Below, one piece after another: positions 26,590-33,793 of a stretch of 47,669 nt of DNA. Source of the stretch: Oscillospiraceae bacterium (GTDB lineage Bacteria; Bacillota; Clostridia; UMGS1810); NCBI GenBank assembly GCA_015069095.1, contig SVJH01000016.1, positions 1 through 47,669 on the forward strand, given 5' to 3'. The notes beneath the pieces were generated by a model. The model was not told where the DNA came from and did no database searches. It worked only from the letters and a program-made list of their open reading frames with translations. The number at the start of each line of letters is the position of its first letter. Positions within the stretch are counted from its first letter, which is position 1. The position numbers and the translations under genes are program-made.

Positions 26590-27432
26590 ATGGAACCAAA
26601 AGTGATGAAAGTTTCGTTTATTGGATATTCAAGTGCACTTGTAAGTATTGCAACTTTTTTCAGAAATAAAAAGTTTGATGTACTTGGTCTTTATGATAAA
26701 GATTATATGAAACTTATTGATATAGGCATAAAGCATAATTTCAAAGTGAAACTCGATCTTGAAAAAATGATTTATGAAAGCGATATAATTTTTATCTGTG
26801 ATAAAGAAGAAAACTTAAAGAATATTTCATATGAACTTTCAAAATATGACCTTAGCGAAAAAATAATGTGTGTAGTTTCGAAATATCATACATCGGACGA
26901 ATTTGATATGTTTGATACTGCAGTTACGTTTCTTCCGATAAAAGATTTTATTGAAGGGGAAACGACCGATATTGAAAATGCAAAGATTATAGTTGAAGGA
27001 TGCGGGAAAAGAGCAGACTTTTTTATGCAGGAACTTAAGTTTATGAAAATAAACTTTGAAGAAGTTGATAAAAACAAAAAGATGGCATATCTTTTTTCGC
27101 TTGAGTATTCTACAGAATTTCTGGATGCATTTATTTCATCAATAAAAGATTTTCTTGAAAACGCAAAAATTTACGATAAATCATATTTAGAAGGTTTAAT
27201 TTTCGATAATGTTAAAAACTATTATAAATCGCCAAAGGATATATCGTACTTTGAAAAACCAATTTTGACAAAGAATGAGGATCAAATATCGTCTCACTTT
27301 GAAATAATTGAAAAATACGGAGATTCAAATTTAAAAGCACTTTATAAAGTGATAGCATTCAATTTAATAGAACACACAGATTATTCTAAAAGTGAGAAAG
27401 ACAGAATTAGAAGAATTATTTATAATAAATAA
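26590..27432 (+). CDS. Rossmann-like protein, possibly of the DUF2520 type
   Basis: A 280-residue cytoplasmic protein. The N-terminal ~110 residues look like a Rossmann fold in which a first strand (MKVSFIGYSSALVSIATFF) lacks the classical GxGxxG. A mostly helical C-terminal half follows, an arrangement found in Rossmann/DUF2520 reductase-like proteins, to which it may belong; the match is weak. The start at 26590 is set by AAGAGGA seven bases upstream. An in-frame ATG at 26557 lies inside the preceding terminator and is rejected. It is probably co-transcribed with the fumarase gene 15 bases downstream. Confidence 0.6.
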   Translation: MEPKVMKVSFIGYSSALVSIATFFRNKKFDVLGLYDKDYMKLIDIGIKHNFKVKLDLEKMIYESDIIFICDKEENLKNISYELSKYDLSEKIMCVVSKYHTSDEFDMFDTAVTFLPIKDFIEGETTDIENAKIIVEGCGKRADFFMQELKFMKINFEEVDKNKKMAYLFSLEYSTEFLDAFISSIKDFLENAKIYDKSYLEGLIFDNVKNYYKSPKDISYFEKPILTKNEDQISSHFEIIEKYGDSNLKALYKVIAFNLIEHTDYSKSEKDRIRRIIYNK

Positions 27433-27447
27433 TTATGGAGTAGTAAA

Positions 27448-28284
27448 ATGAAAATAATAAAATCTAAGGTTATAACAGATACAGTAGAAAAAATGTGTCA
27501 GGAGGCAAATATTTATCTTCCGTGTGATATAAAAGAAAAACTTGAAAAAGCACAAAACGATGAAATTTCGCCCGTTGGTAAAGACATTCTTTCAAAAATA
27601 TGCGATAATTTTAATATTGCCAAAGAAAAAGAAATGCCAATTTGTCAGGATACCGGTATGGCTGTGTTTTTTGTGAAAATCGGAACAGAAGTTTTTGTTG
27701 AAGGAAATATTACCGATGCAATAAATGAAGGTGTAAGACGGGGGTATGTAAATTTAAGAAAATCTGTTGTTAAAGACCCCGTTCTTCGTGGCAATACAAA
27801 TGATAATACACCGGCAATTATTCACTATGAATTTTTTGACGGCGATTATATAGAAATTACTATTGCACCAAAAGGATTTGGCAGTGAAAATATGAGTGCA
27901 ATAAAAATGTTAAGTCCGTCAGCAGGTTTAGAAGGAATTTTAAACTTCGTTGTCGAAACTATAAGTAAAGCAGGTTCTAATCCTTGTCCACCGGTAATTG
28001 TCGGGGTGGGGATTGGCGGTACATTTGAAAAATGTGCCTATCTTGCAAAAAAAGCGCTTACAAGAGATATAAATGTAAGTAACGAAAATGAGTTTTACAA
28101 AGAAATGGAAGATACTCTTCTTAAAAGAATTAACAACTTAGGAATCGGCCCGCAAGGGTTTGGCGGAATAATAACCGCACTAAAAGTTAATGTAGAAACA
28201 TTTCCGACGCATATTGCAGGAATGCCTGTTGCTGTCAATGTTGGATGTCATGTAACAAGACATCTTACAAAGACAATAAGTTAA
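27448..28284 (+). CDS. Fumarate hydratase / tartrate dehydratase class I, alpha subunit
   Basis: The Fe-S-dependent class I hydro-lyase alpha chain, 278 residues. Cluster cysteines are likely in PICQDTGMAVFF, SNPCPPVIVGVGIGG and FEKCAYLAKKAL. GFGSENMSAIKML and GPQGFGGIITAL are family signatures. The two-subunit form needs a beta subunit, normally the next gene; here the next gene is hpf, so beta must lie elsewhere if it exists. Fumarase is more likely than L(+)-tartrate dehydratase in an anaerobe with a partial TCA cycle, but the sequence cannot decide. Confidence 0.9.
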   Translation: MKIIKSKVITDTVEKMCQEANIYLPCDIKEKLEKAQNDEISPVGKDILSKICDNFNIAKEKEMPICQDTGMAVFFVKIGTEVFVEGNITDAINEGVRRGYVNLRKSVVKDPVLRGNTNDNTPAIIHYEFFDGDYIEITIAPKGFGSENMSAIKMLSPSAGLEGILNFVVETISKAGSNPCPPVIVGVGIGGTFEKCAYLAKKALTRDINVSNENEFYKEMEDTLLKRINNLGIGPQGFGGIITALKVNVETFPTHIAGMPVAVNVGCHVTRHLTKTIS

Positions 28285-28304
28285 AAACAAAAGGAGATGT
28301 CGTT

Positions 28305-28829
28305 ATGAAAACAAAAATTATTTCAAGAAAAATGGAATTGACACAAGCAATCGAAAGTTATGCACTTAAAAAAATCGCAAAACTTGATAAGTTCTTTAGT
28401 GAAGATGCAAATGCAACAATAACACTTTCGGCACAGAAAGATAAACATCAGGCAGAAATAACTGTTTTTTATGGCGGTATGGTATACAGAGCCGAAATCC
28501 TTTCGGAAGATCTTTATAATTCAATTGACAGAGCAGTTGAACTTATGGAAAGACAAATTAGAAAGCAGAAAACAAAACTTGAAAAAAGATTAAAAACAGG
28601 TGCTTTTAAAGGATATGAAGATGCACCTCAAATTGAAGAAGAACAAGAATTTAAAATTGTAAAAACAAAAACTTATGAAAATAAACCAATGAGTGCAGAT
28701 GAAGCAATTCTTCAAATGAATATGCTTGGACATAGTTTTTATATCTTCTCTGATGCAACTTCTGGTGATGTAAATGTTGTTTATAAAAGAAAAGATGGTA
28801 ACTACGGACTTATTGATTTAAAACAGTAA
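28305..28829 (+). CDS. hpf: Ribosome hibernation promoting factor, long form
   Basis: A 174-residue long-form HPF that pairs 70S ribosomes into inactive 100S dimers in stationary phase. The N-terminal domain (~1-95) binds the decoding region of 30S (ISRKMELTQAIESYALKKI; SIDRAVELMERQIRKQKTKLEKR). The C-terminal dimerisation domain (~115-174) is marked by KPMSADEAILQMNMLGHSFYIF. The start is set by AAGGAGATG; an upstream in-frame start would overlap the fumarase gene. A strong terminator follows. Confidence 0.96.
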   Translation: MKTKIISRKMELTQAIESYALKKIAKLDKFFSEDANATITLSAQKDKHQAEITVFYGGMVYRAEILSEDLYNSIDRAVELMERQIRKQKTKLEKRLKTGAFKGYEDAPQIEEEQEFKIVKTKTYENKPMSADEAILQMNMLGHSFYIFSDATSGDVNVVYKRKDGNYGLIDLKQ

Positions 28830-28834
28830 AACAA

Positions 28835-28864
28835 AAATCCGATGCATTTGCATCGGATTTTTTT
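28835..28864. terminator. Terminator between hpf and the convergent small gene
   Basis: AAATCCGATGC (28835-28845) pairs with GCATCGGATTT (28850-28860), followed by TTTT. A-rich sequence before the stem gives T on the other strand too, so it can serve both convergent genes. Confidence 0.9.
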
Positions 28865-29126
28865 ACATTATCAGTGGCGGCTCATCGTCCTGATACATTT
28901 CGTGTTTTGTGTCTTTGTAAGTTCTTTTAGCATCTTTTATGTCAGCAATTTTCACTTCTCGATTGTTACTAAATGATGGAGATAAAAATTCATAAACATC
29001 GTTGTATGATTCGTATTCAAAATCGTCTTTTGGAGGAGTTTGGATGATTCCTGTGCAGTCGGTTGCTGATGCTGCTTTAGTAGTGTCTAAATTGTCAAGA
29101 TCGTCAAAAAATGGTTTGTCTTTCAT
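28863..29126 (-). CDS. Small acidic protein of unknown function
   Basis: An 87-residue acidic cytoplasmic protein with no hydrophobic segment. It has a strong SD (AAAGGAG, about nine bases before the ATG), and it resembles short Clostridia proteins that share an N-terminal Asp-rich block, then AASATDCTGIIQTPP, then a YEFLSP-like motif. I have seen no function for them. It stands alone on the minus strand, ending at the hpf terminator, with an AT-rich repeat element upstream. Confidence 0.7.
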   Translation of the reverse strand: MKDKPFFDDLDNLDTTKAASATDCTGIIQTPPKDDFEYESYNDVYEFLSPSFSNNREVKIADIKDAKRTYKDTKHEMYQDDEPPLIM

Positions 29127-29187
29127 ATAAAACTCCTTTTTATTGTTTTATATTAGATTAACCAAAAAAATAAATTTTATTTATACC

Positions 29188-29312
29188 TTGCAAAAACGTA
29201 GTTTTTGCATACGTAAGTTTTTTGCCAAGCTTTTTTTCAAAAAAGCGGAAAGTTTTTTGCTATGCTTTTTTTCAAAAAAAGCGTTATAAAAAAGCGAATA
29301 AAAAAGCGTTTT
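29188..29312. repeat. Dispersed intergenic repeat, copy A (hairpin array)
   Basis: It begins TTGCAAAAACGTAGTTTTTGCA and continues with GTAAGTTTTTTG, then hairpin GCTTTTTTTCAAAAAAGC (29229-29246), a spacer, and hairpin GCTTTTTTTCAAAAAAAGC (29264-29282). The same layout recurs at 37064-37162. It lies between the small acidic gene and tcdA, and its hairpins could stop transcription from tcdA. No ORF or promoter is seen in it. Confidence 0.75.
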
Positions 29313-30006
29313 ATGAATTTATAATATCTCTAATAACTTCTCCTGCAATTAGAAGTCCCGCTACAGAAGGAACAAACGAAACACTCCCAGGAACCTGTCT
29401 TTTTCCTTCTACAACCGATTTTACTTTTATAGGTTCCTCTTTAGAATATAAAACTTTTAACTTCTTAATCCCGCTTTTTTTAAGTTCATAACGCATTACT
29501 TTTGCAAGTGGACATACACTTGTTTTGTAAATATCGCAAATTTCAAATTTTGATGCATCAAGTTTGTTACCAGTTCCCATACTGCTTATAACAGGAATAT
29601 TATTTTCTGTTGCTTTTTTTATAATTTCAATTTTTCCTGTAACTGTATCAATTGCATCTATAACATAATCATACTCAGTAAAATCAAATTTGTCAGAATT
29701 ATCGGGCATAAAGAATACATTGTTGCAAATAACATTTGCATCAGGGTTAATGTCAAGTATCCTTTCTTTCATAACCTCTGTTTTGTATTTTCCGACAGTA
29801 CTTTTAAGTGCAATTATCTGCCTGTTTATGTTGCTTTTGCTCACCGTGTCATTGTCAAATAGAGATAGCGTACCAACTGCGCATCTTGCAAGTGCTTCGG
29901 CGACATATCCTCCAACACCGCCAATACCAAATACAGCAATATGCTTACCTTTAAGTTTTTCTATATTCTCACTTCCAATAAGAAGTTTACTCCTTGAAAA
30001 TATCAT
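29311..30006 (-). CDS. tcdA: tRNA threonylcarbamoyladenosine dehydratase (TcdA/YgdL)
   Basis: An E1-like ATPase that closes t6A37 to cyclic t6A. The nucleotide-binding motif is FGIGGVGGYVAEALARC, and DNDTVSKSNINRQI is the adenylation region characteristic of the ThiF/MoeB/TcdA superfamily. The 231-residue length, the SSMGTGNKLD and CPLAKVMR segments and the end VPSVAGLLIAGEVI fit TcdA rather than MoeB or ThiF. tsaC and tsaD, which make its substrate, are 5-8 kb away. The SD is a weak AAGGAAG. Confidence 0.93.
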   Translation of the reverse strand: MIFSRSKLLIGSENIEKLKGKHIAVFGIGGVGGYVAEALARCAVGTLSLFDNDTVSKSNINRQIIALKSTVGKYKTEVMKERILDINPDANVICNNVFFMPDNSDKFDFTEYDYVIDAIDTVTGKIEIIKKATENNIPVISSMGTGNKLDASKFEICDIYKTSVCPLAKVMRYELKKSGIKKLKVLYSKEEPIKVKSVVEGKRQVPGSVSFVPSVAGLLIAGEVIRDIINS

Positions 30007-30121
30007 AACAATCTTCCTTTATTATTTTATATGTATATTTTATATCAATTTTTAAAAAAAGTAAATGTATTTTTTTCCTTTTTAAAGCGTATTATATATA
30101 ATGAAAGGTTGTGTTAAGTTT

Positions 30122-30436
30122 ATGGACGAATTAAATAACGAAATAATATCAGAAGAAAAAATAAAAAAGTGGAATAAACCGCTTTTGATATTAAGTATAC
30201 TTACGTATCTTGTATCACTTATAACACTTTTTGCATTTGCGGTAAATTTAATTGATTTTATTTCGCAGATAATTTCACTTAAAGAGCAAATGGGCGGAAC
30301 TCTTGAGGGAATAACATTCTATATGATTGTAAGTTCTCTCTCATCAATAGTACTTCCAAATCTTGCATTTTCAGTTATCCTTTTAGGCGTTGGAACTCTT
30401 ATCTTAATAAAAGCAAAAATAAAGCAGTCTTTATGA
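30122..30436 (+). CDS. Small membrane protein, two predicted helices
   Basis: A 104-residue protein from the ATG at 30122. A charged cytoplasmic N-terminus (DELNNEIISEEKIKKW) is followed by two hydrophobic segments (residues ~22-46 and ~70-97). A TATAAT at 30097-30102 sits so close to the upstream in-frame ATG at 30101 that the later ATG is preferred. The SD is poor. I do not recognise a family. The stop codon lies in the loop of a terminator shared with the convergent AraC gene, whose end it overlaps by six bases. Confidence 0.6.
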   Translation: MDELNNEIISEEKIKKWNKPLLILSILTYLVSLITLFAFAVNLIDFISQIISLKEQMGGTLEGITFYMIVSSLSSIVLPNLAFSVILLGVGTLILIKAKIKQSL

Positions 30437-30446
30437 CTGCTTTTTT
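30421..30446. terminator. Bidirectional terminator containing both stop codons
   Basis: AAAGCAGTC (30421-30429) pairs with GACTGCTTT (30435-30443). The five-base loop and first stem bases hold the TGA of the plus gene and the TAA of the minus gene. T runs lie on the plus side; A-rich sequence gives T on the minus side. Confidence 0.88.
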
Positions 30447-31186
30447 AAATACTCTCTTATTGTTAAACCTGTTTGTTCCTTAAATGCATAACGAAAATAC
30501 TTAACATCCGAAAAACCGCATTTTAGTGCAATCTCACTTTGAGTAAAGTAAGTTGATTTAAGCATAATCTGCGCTTGCGTTATTTTTCGACGTATAAGAT
30601 ACTTTTTAGGGCTTATCCCAATAAGTTTTTTAAACTTTCGTCTAAGATACGCTTCGCTCATATGCAATGTAAATGCAAGGTCGGCAATTTTATAATCAGC
30701 ATTTTTGAAATTTCTTTCGATTTCATCTTTGGCTTTTAAAATATCCTTATCGGAGTTATCTAAAATAAATGCACCATCGGATTGCATATTAAAAAGTATT
30801 TCGTAAAAATATGAAGTTGCTTTGTATTTGTATCCTTGTCTTTTTTCTTCCCATATTTTTAATGCTTCTAAAAATAAATGTTTGTATTTTTCTGTATCAT
30901 CTGGCTTAAAAAACAAAATATCTTCAAACAAATCACTGTAAACATAAAAATGAAAAACTATAAGGTCATCGGGGATACCTGTTTTTGAATATGTAATATC
31001 TTTTGGGAAAAAACAAATGGTATCAGTAGTAGCTTTGACTGTTTTTCCGTTGTAAGTAAAACTTACATCAGAATTAAGCCTGTAAGAGAGTGCTGCAAAA
31101 TCTCTGCCTGAAGTAAATCCGTAATTTCTTTTTTCTTTATATTTCAAAACATCAATAATCTCAACTATTAAATTATCGTTAATCAT
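30431..31186 (-). CDS. AraC family transcriptional regulator
   Basis: A 251-residue regulator. The N-terminal ~150 residues are a cupin-like sensor of AraC type (residues ~25-90 beta-rich). The C-terminal ~100 residues carry two HTH motifs: DYKIADLAFTLHMSEAYLRRKFKK (first) and FTQSEIALKCGFSDVKYFRYAFKEQTG (second), the AraC/XylS signature. I start at the ATG at 31186 with GGTGAT just upstream; a TTG at 31198 is possible. It is divergent from a DMT transporter and GH10 gene, which are its likely targets. Confidence 0.92.
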   Translation of the reverse strand: MINDNLIVEIIDVLKYKEKRNYGFTSGRDFAALSYRLNSDVSFTYNGKTVKATTDTICFFPKDITYSKTGIPDDLIVFHFYVYSDLFEDILFFKPDDTEKYKHLFLEALKIWEEKRQGYKYKATSYFYEILFNMQSDGAFILDNSDKDILKAKDEIERNFKNADYKIADLAFTLHMSEAYLRRKFKKLIGISPKKYLIRRKITQAQIMLKSTYFTQSEIALKCGFSDVKYFRYAFKEQTGLTIREYLKKQS

Positions 31187-31202
31187 TTTAATCACCAATT
31201 AA

Positions 31203-31231
31203 ATTATATATTGTTTTGTATCGAAAATCAA
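31203..31231 (-). promoter_or_regulatory. Promoter of the araC-type gene
   Basis: On the minus strand TTGATT (31231-31226), 17 bases, TATAAT (31208-31203). The leader to the ATG at 31186 would be only ~10 bases, unusually short. One TATCGAAAATC copy overlaps the -35, as expected for autoregulation. Confidence 0.5.
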
Positions 31232-31272
31232 GTTTTTTTGCTCGATTTTAAGGTTGAAATATATCGAAAATC
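31219..31272. promoter_or_regulatory. Direct repeats, probable AraC-regulator operators
   Basis: TATCGAAAATC occurs at 31219-31229 and at 31262-31272, 43 bases apart (about four helical turns). A third, inverted copy of the core (TCGATTTTA) is at 31242-31250. All lie in the divergent promoter region. Confidence 0.6.
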
Positions 31273-31283
31273 GGGTGTATAAT
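31254..31283 (+). promoter_or_regulatory. Promoter of the DMT transporter/GH10 pair
   Basis: TTGAAA (31254-31259), 18 bases, TATAAT (31278-31283). The second TATCGAAAATC copy lies in the spacer, so a bound regulator would block polymerase there. Confidence 0.6.
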
Positions 31284-31301
31284 ACATTTTGAGGTGAAAT
31301 T

Positions 31302-32156
31302 ATGATTTACATATGCTTAATGGCAGTTCTTGCAACAATGAAAGTAACACTTCAAGGATATTTTTCAAAAGGCAGAGTCAGTTTGGTAAACGATTCATTG
31401 ATGCTTAATTCGATGATTTTTATATCATTATTTATAAGTATGTCAATTCTGTTTTTAAGGGAAATACCCCCTCTAAGTGTAATAATGTATGCGATAGTAC
31501 TTGGACTTTCAAATCTTGCATTTCAGTGTTTTTATACATTTGCATTCAAAACAGGTTCGGTATCGCTTACTACAACAATAAACCAGTTTAATTTTATATA
31601 TCCTATGCTTTTTGGAATTATTGCGTATAGCGAACGTATTTCACTTTTTAGCACAATTGGAATATTACTTGCATCAGTAGGTCTTCCTCTTGTTACTTTT
31701 AAAAAAAGTGATAAAGGTACCAATGGAAAATGGCTTTTGTTTACACTGCTTGCAAGCGTATTTTCGGGTATTTCAAATATAATATTGCTTATGTTTACTC
31801 ATACGCAGTATGTCGGTATGGATAAGCTTCTTCTTTTAACGTCATATTTTTTCGGTGCTGTTGTCTCGTTTATTATGGCAAAAAGTATTAAAATCAAAGA
31901 AAAGTCAAATTTTTATATTGATACAAAACTCATACTTGGAGTTATTGCAATCGGAATAATTCTTGCAATGCACAATTTAACGATTATGAAGGGTATTACA
32001 GTAATGCAAAGCGGAATACTGCATTCGTTTGCAAATGCATTAACAATAATACTTATTACCCTAACGGATTTTATACTTTATAAGCAGAAACTCACGAAAA
32101 TACAAATTATTGGTATTACGATAATATTATTTTCTATTATATTTATCAATTTATAA
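31302..32156 (+). CDS. DMT superfamily (EamA-like) transporter
   Basis: A 284-residue integral membrane protein with about ten hydrophobic segments in two five-helix halves, the EamA/DMT layout. Examples are the first-half MIFISLFISMSILFL and LGLSNLAFQCFYTFAF and the second-half LLLLTSYFFGAVVSF and LILGVIAIGIILAMHN. Members export or import small metabolites, and the substrate cannot be read from sequence. SD is GAGGTGA. GH10 follows by 12 bases, and the pair probably answers to the divergent AraC-type regulator. Confidence 0.87.
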   Translation: MIYICLMAVLATMKVTLQGYFSKGRVSLVNDSLMLNSMIFISLFISMSILFLREIPPLSVIMYAIVLGLSNLAFQCFYTFAFKTGSVSLTTTINQFNFIYPMLFGIIAYSERISLFSTIGILLASVGLPLVTFKKSDKGTNGKWLLFTLLASVFSGISNIILLMFTHTQYVGMDKLLLLTSYFFGAVVSFIMAKSIKIKEKSNFYIDTKLILGVIAIGIILAMHNLTIMKGITVMQSGILHSFANALTIILITLTDFILYKQKLTKIQIIGITIILFSIIFINL

Positions 32157-32168
32157 GGAGAGATAAAA

Positions 32169-33491
32169 ATGCTTGATAAGACAAAAGTGCGTAAGTTATG
32201 GCTTCAAGATGCAACAGAGCAAAAAGAATTTTTAGATACTGTTGTAAAGGATAATATAGAAAAATACAGAAAAGGCGATTGTAAGTTTAGATTTACTGAT
32301 GAAAACGGAAATATACTTGCAAACAAAAAGGTAAAAATAAATCAAATTTCACACGATTTTAAATACGGTGCAAATATTTTAATGCTCGATGAGTTTAAAG
32401 ATGATGAGTTGAACAAAAAATATCGCGAGCAGTTTAAAAAACATTTTAACCTTGCAACTGTTCCTTTTTATTGGGATGCACTCGAACCTGAAGAAGGAAA
32501 AGAAAGATTTGATAAAAACAGTCCTAAAATTTATCGACGTCCTGCGCCTGATTTATGTCTTGAATATTGTAATGAAAACGGAATTGATGCAAAACTGCAT
32601 TGTTTAGTATATGATAAATTTATTCCTAAGTGGCTTCCAAGAGATAATATGGAAAAAATGGAAGAACTTTATGAAAAAAGAATAAAAGAGATTGCTAAAA
32701 GATATAAAGGTAAACTTTATGAATTTGAAGTAATAAATGAAGTCGGTTTGGAACGTGAGTGGGAGTATAAGTCAAAAATATCAGAAAAACGCGATGTTGT
32801 AGAGTGGTCATTTAATATGGCAAGAAAATATCTTCCGGATGAAACACTTGTGATTAACGAAGGTGGAAGTCCTATTTATTTTTTAGGTTCTGATGACTAT
32901 AGAAGTGCATATTTTATGTTATGCAATTTAGCACTTAAAAACGGGGCGTCTATTGATAAAATTGGACTTCAGCATCATACATTTACGGGTTCTACTTCAA
33001 AAACAGAGGAAGAATATGAAAAAGCGGTAATGCAAAAGATTAATAAGTTTAATCCAAAATTTATTTTAAGGGCATTAGATATTATTTCAGAACTTAACCT
33101 TCCGCTTGAAATTACAGAAGTAACAATTCCTACATTTGGGTTTGATAAAGAAGACGAGATTCTTCAGGCAGATTTGTTGGAAGTGCTTTATACAACATTT
33201 TTCTCTCATAAAAACGTTAATGAAGTTGTATATTGGAATTTGCCTGACGGTTGTGCGTACGAAATAGATGGTTGGAATGAAAATAACGTAAAAGGCGGAC
33301 TTTTTAAGAAAGATATGACGCCAAAGGAAAGTGCAAAAAGACTTCATTATCTGTTTAACGAAAAATGGCATACAGATTTAGAACTTGTAACAGATGAAAA
33401 CGGCTGCGTAAACTTCAGAGGATTTTATGGAAATTATGTTGCCGAAATTGATGGTAAAAAATATAATTTTGGTCTGCATAAAAAAGATTGA
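32169..33491 (+). CDS. Glycoside hydrolase family 10 (xylanase-like), no signal peptide
   Basis: A 440-residue GH10 TIM barrel. The acid/base Glu is in EFEVINEVGLE (~residue 194) and the nucleophile Glu in LPLEITEVTIP. QHHTFTG and the Trp of VYWNLPDG also match the family. The N-terminal ~65 residues (KCKFRFTDENGNILANKKVKINQ...) form a short beta domain seen before some GH10 barrels, and a small C-terminal beta region follows. No signal peptide is present, so it probably acts in the cytoplasm on short imported xylo-oligosaccharides or related glycosides. Confidence 0.9.
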   Translation: MLDKTKVRKLWLQDATEQKEFLDTVVKDNIEKYRKGDCKFRFTDENGNILANKKVKINQISHDFKYGANILMLDEFKDDELNKKYREQFKKHFNLATVPFYWDALEPEEGKERFDKNSPKIYRRPAPDLCLEYCNENGIDAKLHCLVYDKFIPKWLPRDNMEKMEELYEKRIKEIAKRYKGKLYEFEVINEVGLEREWEYKSKISEKRDVVEWSFNMARKYLPDETLVINEGGSPIYFLGSDDYRSAYFMLCNLALKNGASIDKIGLQHHTFTGSTSKTEEEYEKAVMQKINKFNPKFILRALDIISELNLPLEITEVTIPTFGFDKEDEILQADLLEVLYTTFFSHKNVNEVVYWNLPDGCAYEIDGWNENNVKGGLFKKDMTPKESAKRLHYLFNEKWHTDLELVTDENGCVNFRGFYGNYVAEIDGKKYNFGLHKKD

Positions 33492-33517
33492 AATAAAAAA
33501 TAATTAGTATGATTTTC

Positions 33518-33545
33518 AAAAACCGCATTGTAATGCGGTTTTTGT
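33518..33545 (+). terminator. Terminator after GH10
   Basis: AAAAACCGCATT (33518-33529) pairs perfectly with AATGCGGTTTTT (33532-33543), with two bases between. It ends the araC-divergent unit before the nrd control region. Confidence 0.92.
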
Positions 33546-33550
33546 TGTAT

Positions 33551-33665
33551 ACCACAATATATTGTGGTGCAAAAAATAAAATTTTTGTAAAAAATACAAT
33601 TTTATGCTTGACAACCCGTAGAATATATTGTATCATTATATATGCAACAAAACAATATATTGTGT
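33551..33665. promoter_or_regulatory. NrdR boxes upstream of nrdD
   Basis: Three copies of the ACAATATATTGT-type palindrome occur: an 18-bp perfect palindrome ACCACAATATATTGTGGT at 33551-33568, AGAATATATTGT at 33620-33631, and ACAATATATTGT (inside AACAATATATTGTGTT) at 33652-33663. Boxes 2 and 3 are 32 bases apart centre to centre, the three-turn spacing typical of NrdR pairs. They span the promoter, so dATP-NrdR should repress nrdDG. nrdR is not in the window. Confidence 0.85.
33608..33636 (+). promoter_or_regulatory. Promoter of nrdD-nrdG
   Basis: A perfect TTGACA (33608-33613), 17 bases, TATCAT (33631-33636). The second NrdR box fills the second half of the spacer and touches the -10. The leader to nrdD is ~150 bases and contains a further AT-rich palindrome (CAATATATATTG at 33738-33749). 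Confidence 0.75.
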
Positions 33666-33793
33666 TTTTCATTTTAAGTGCCTTCAAAACGCCTATATAT
33701 CGGGAAAAACACAATTTTTTGTGCACTTTTTTGGTGCAATATATATTGATTTTTTAAATAAAAAAAGGGGAAAATACATAGGAGGGAATTAAA

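Noticed and set aside
29188-29312. Insertion sequence remnant in the hairpin repeat
   Set aside because: No transposase fragment, target duplication or terminal inverted repeats of IS type were found; only short hairpins.
33738-33749. Fourth NrdR box (CAATATATATTG)
   Set aside because: Two bases longer in the centre than the other boxes and far downstream of the promoter; probably only an AT-rich palindrome.
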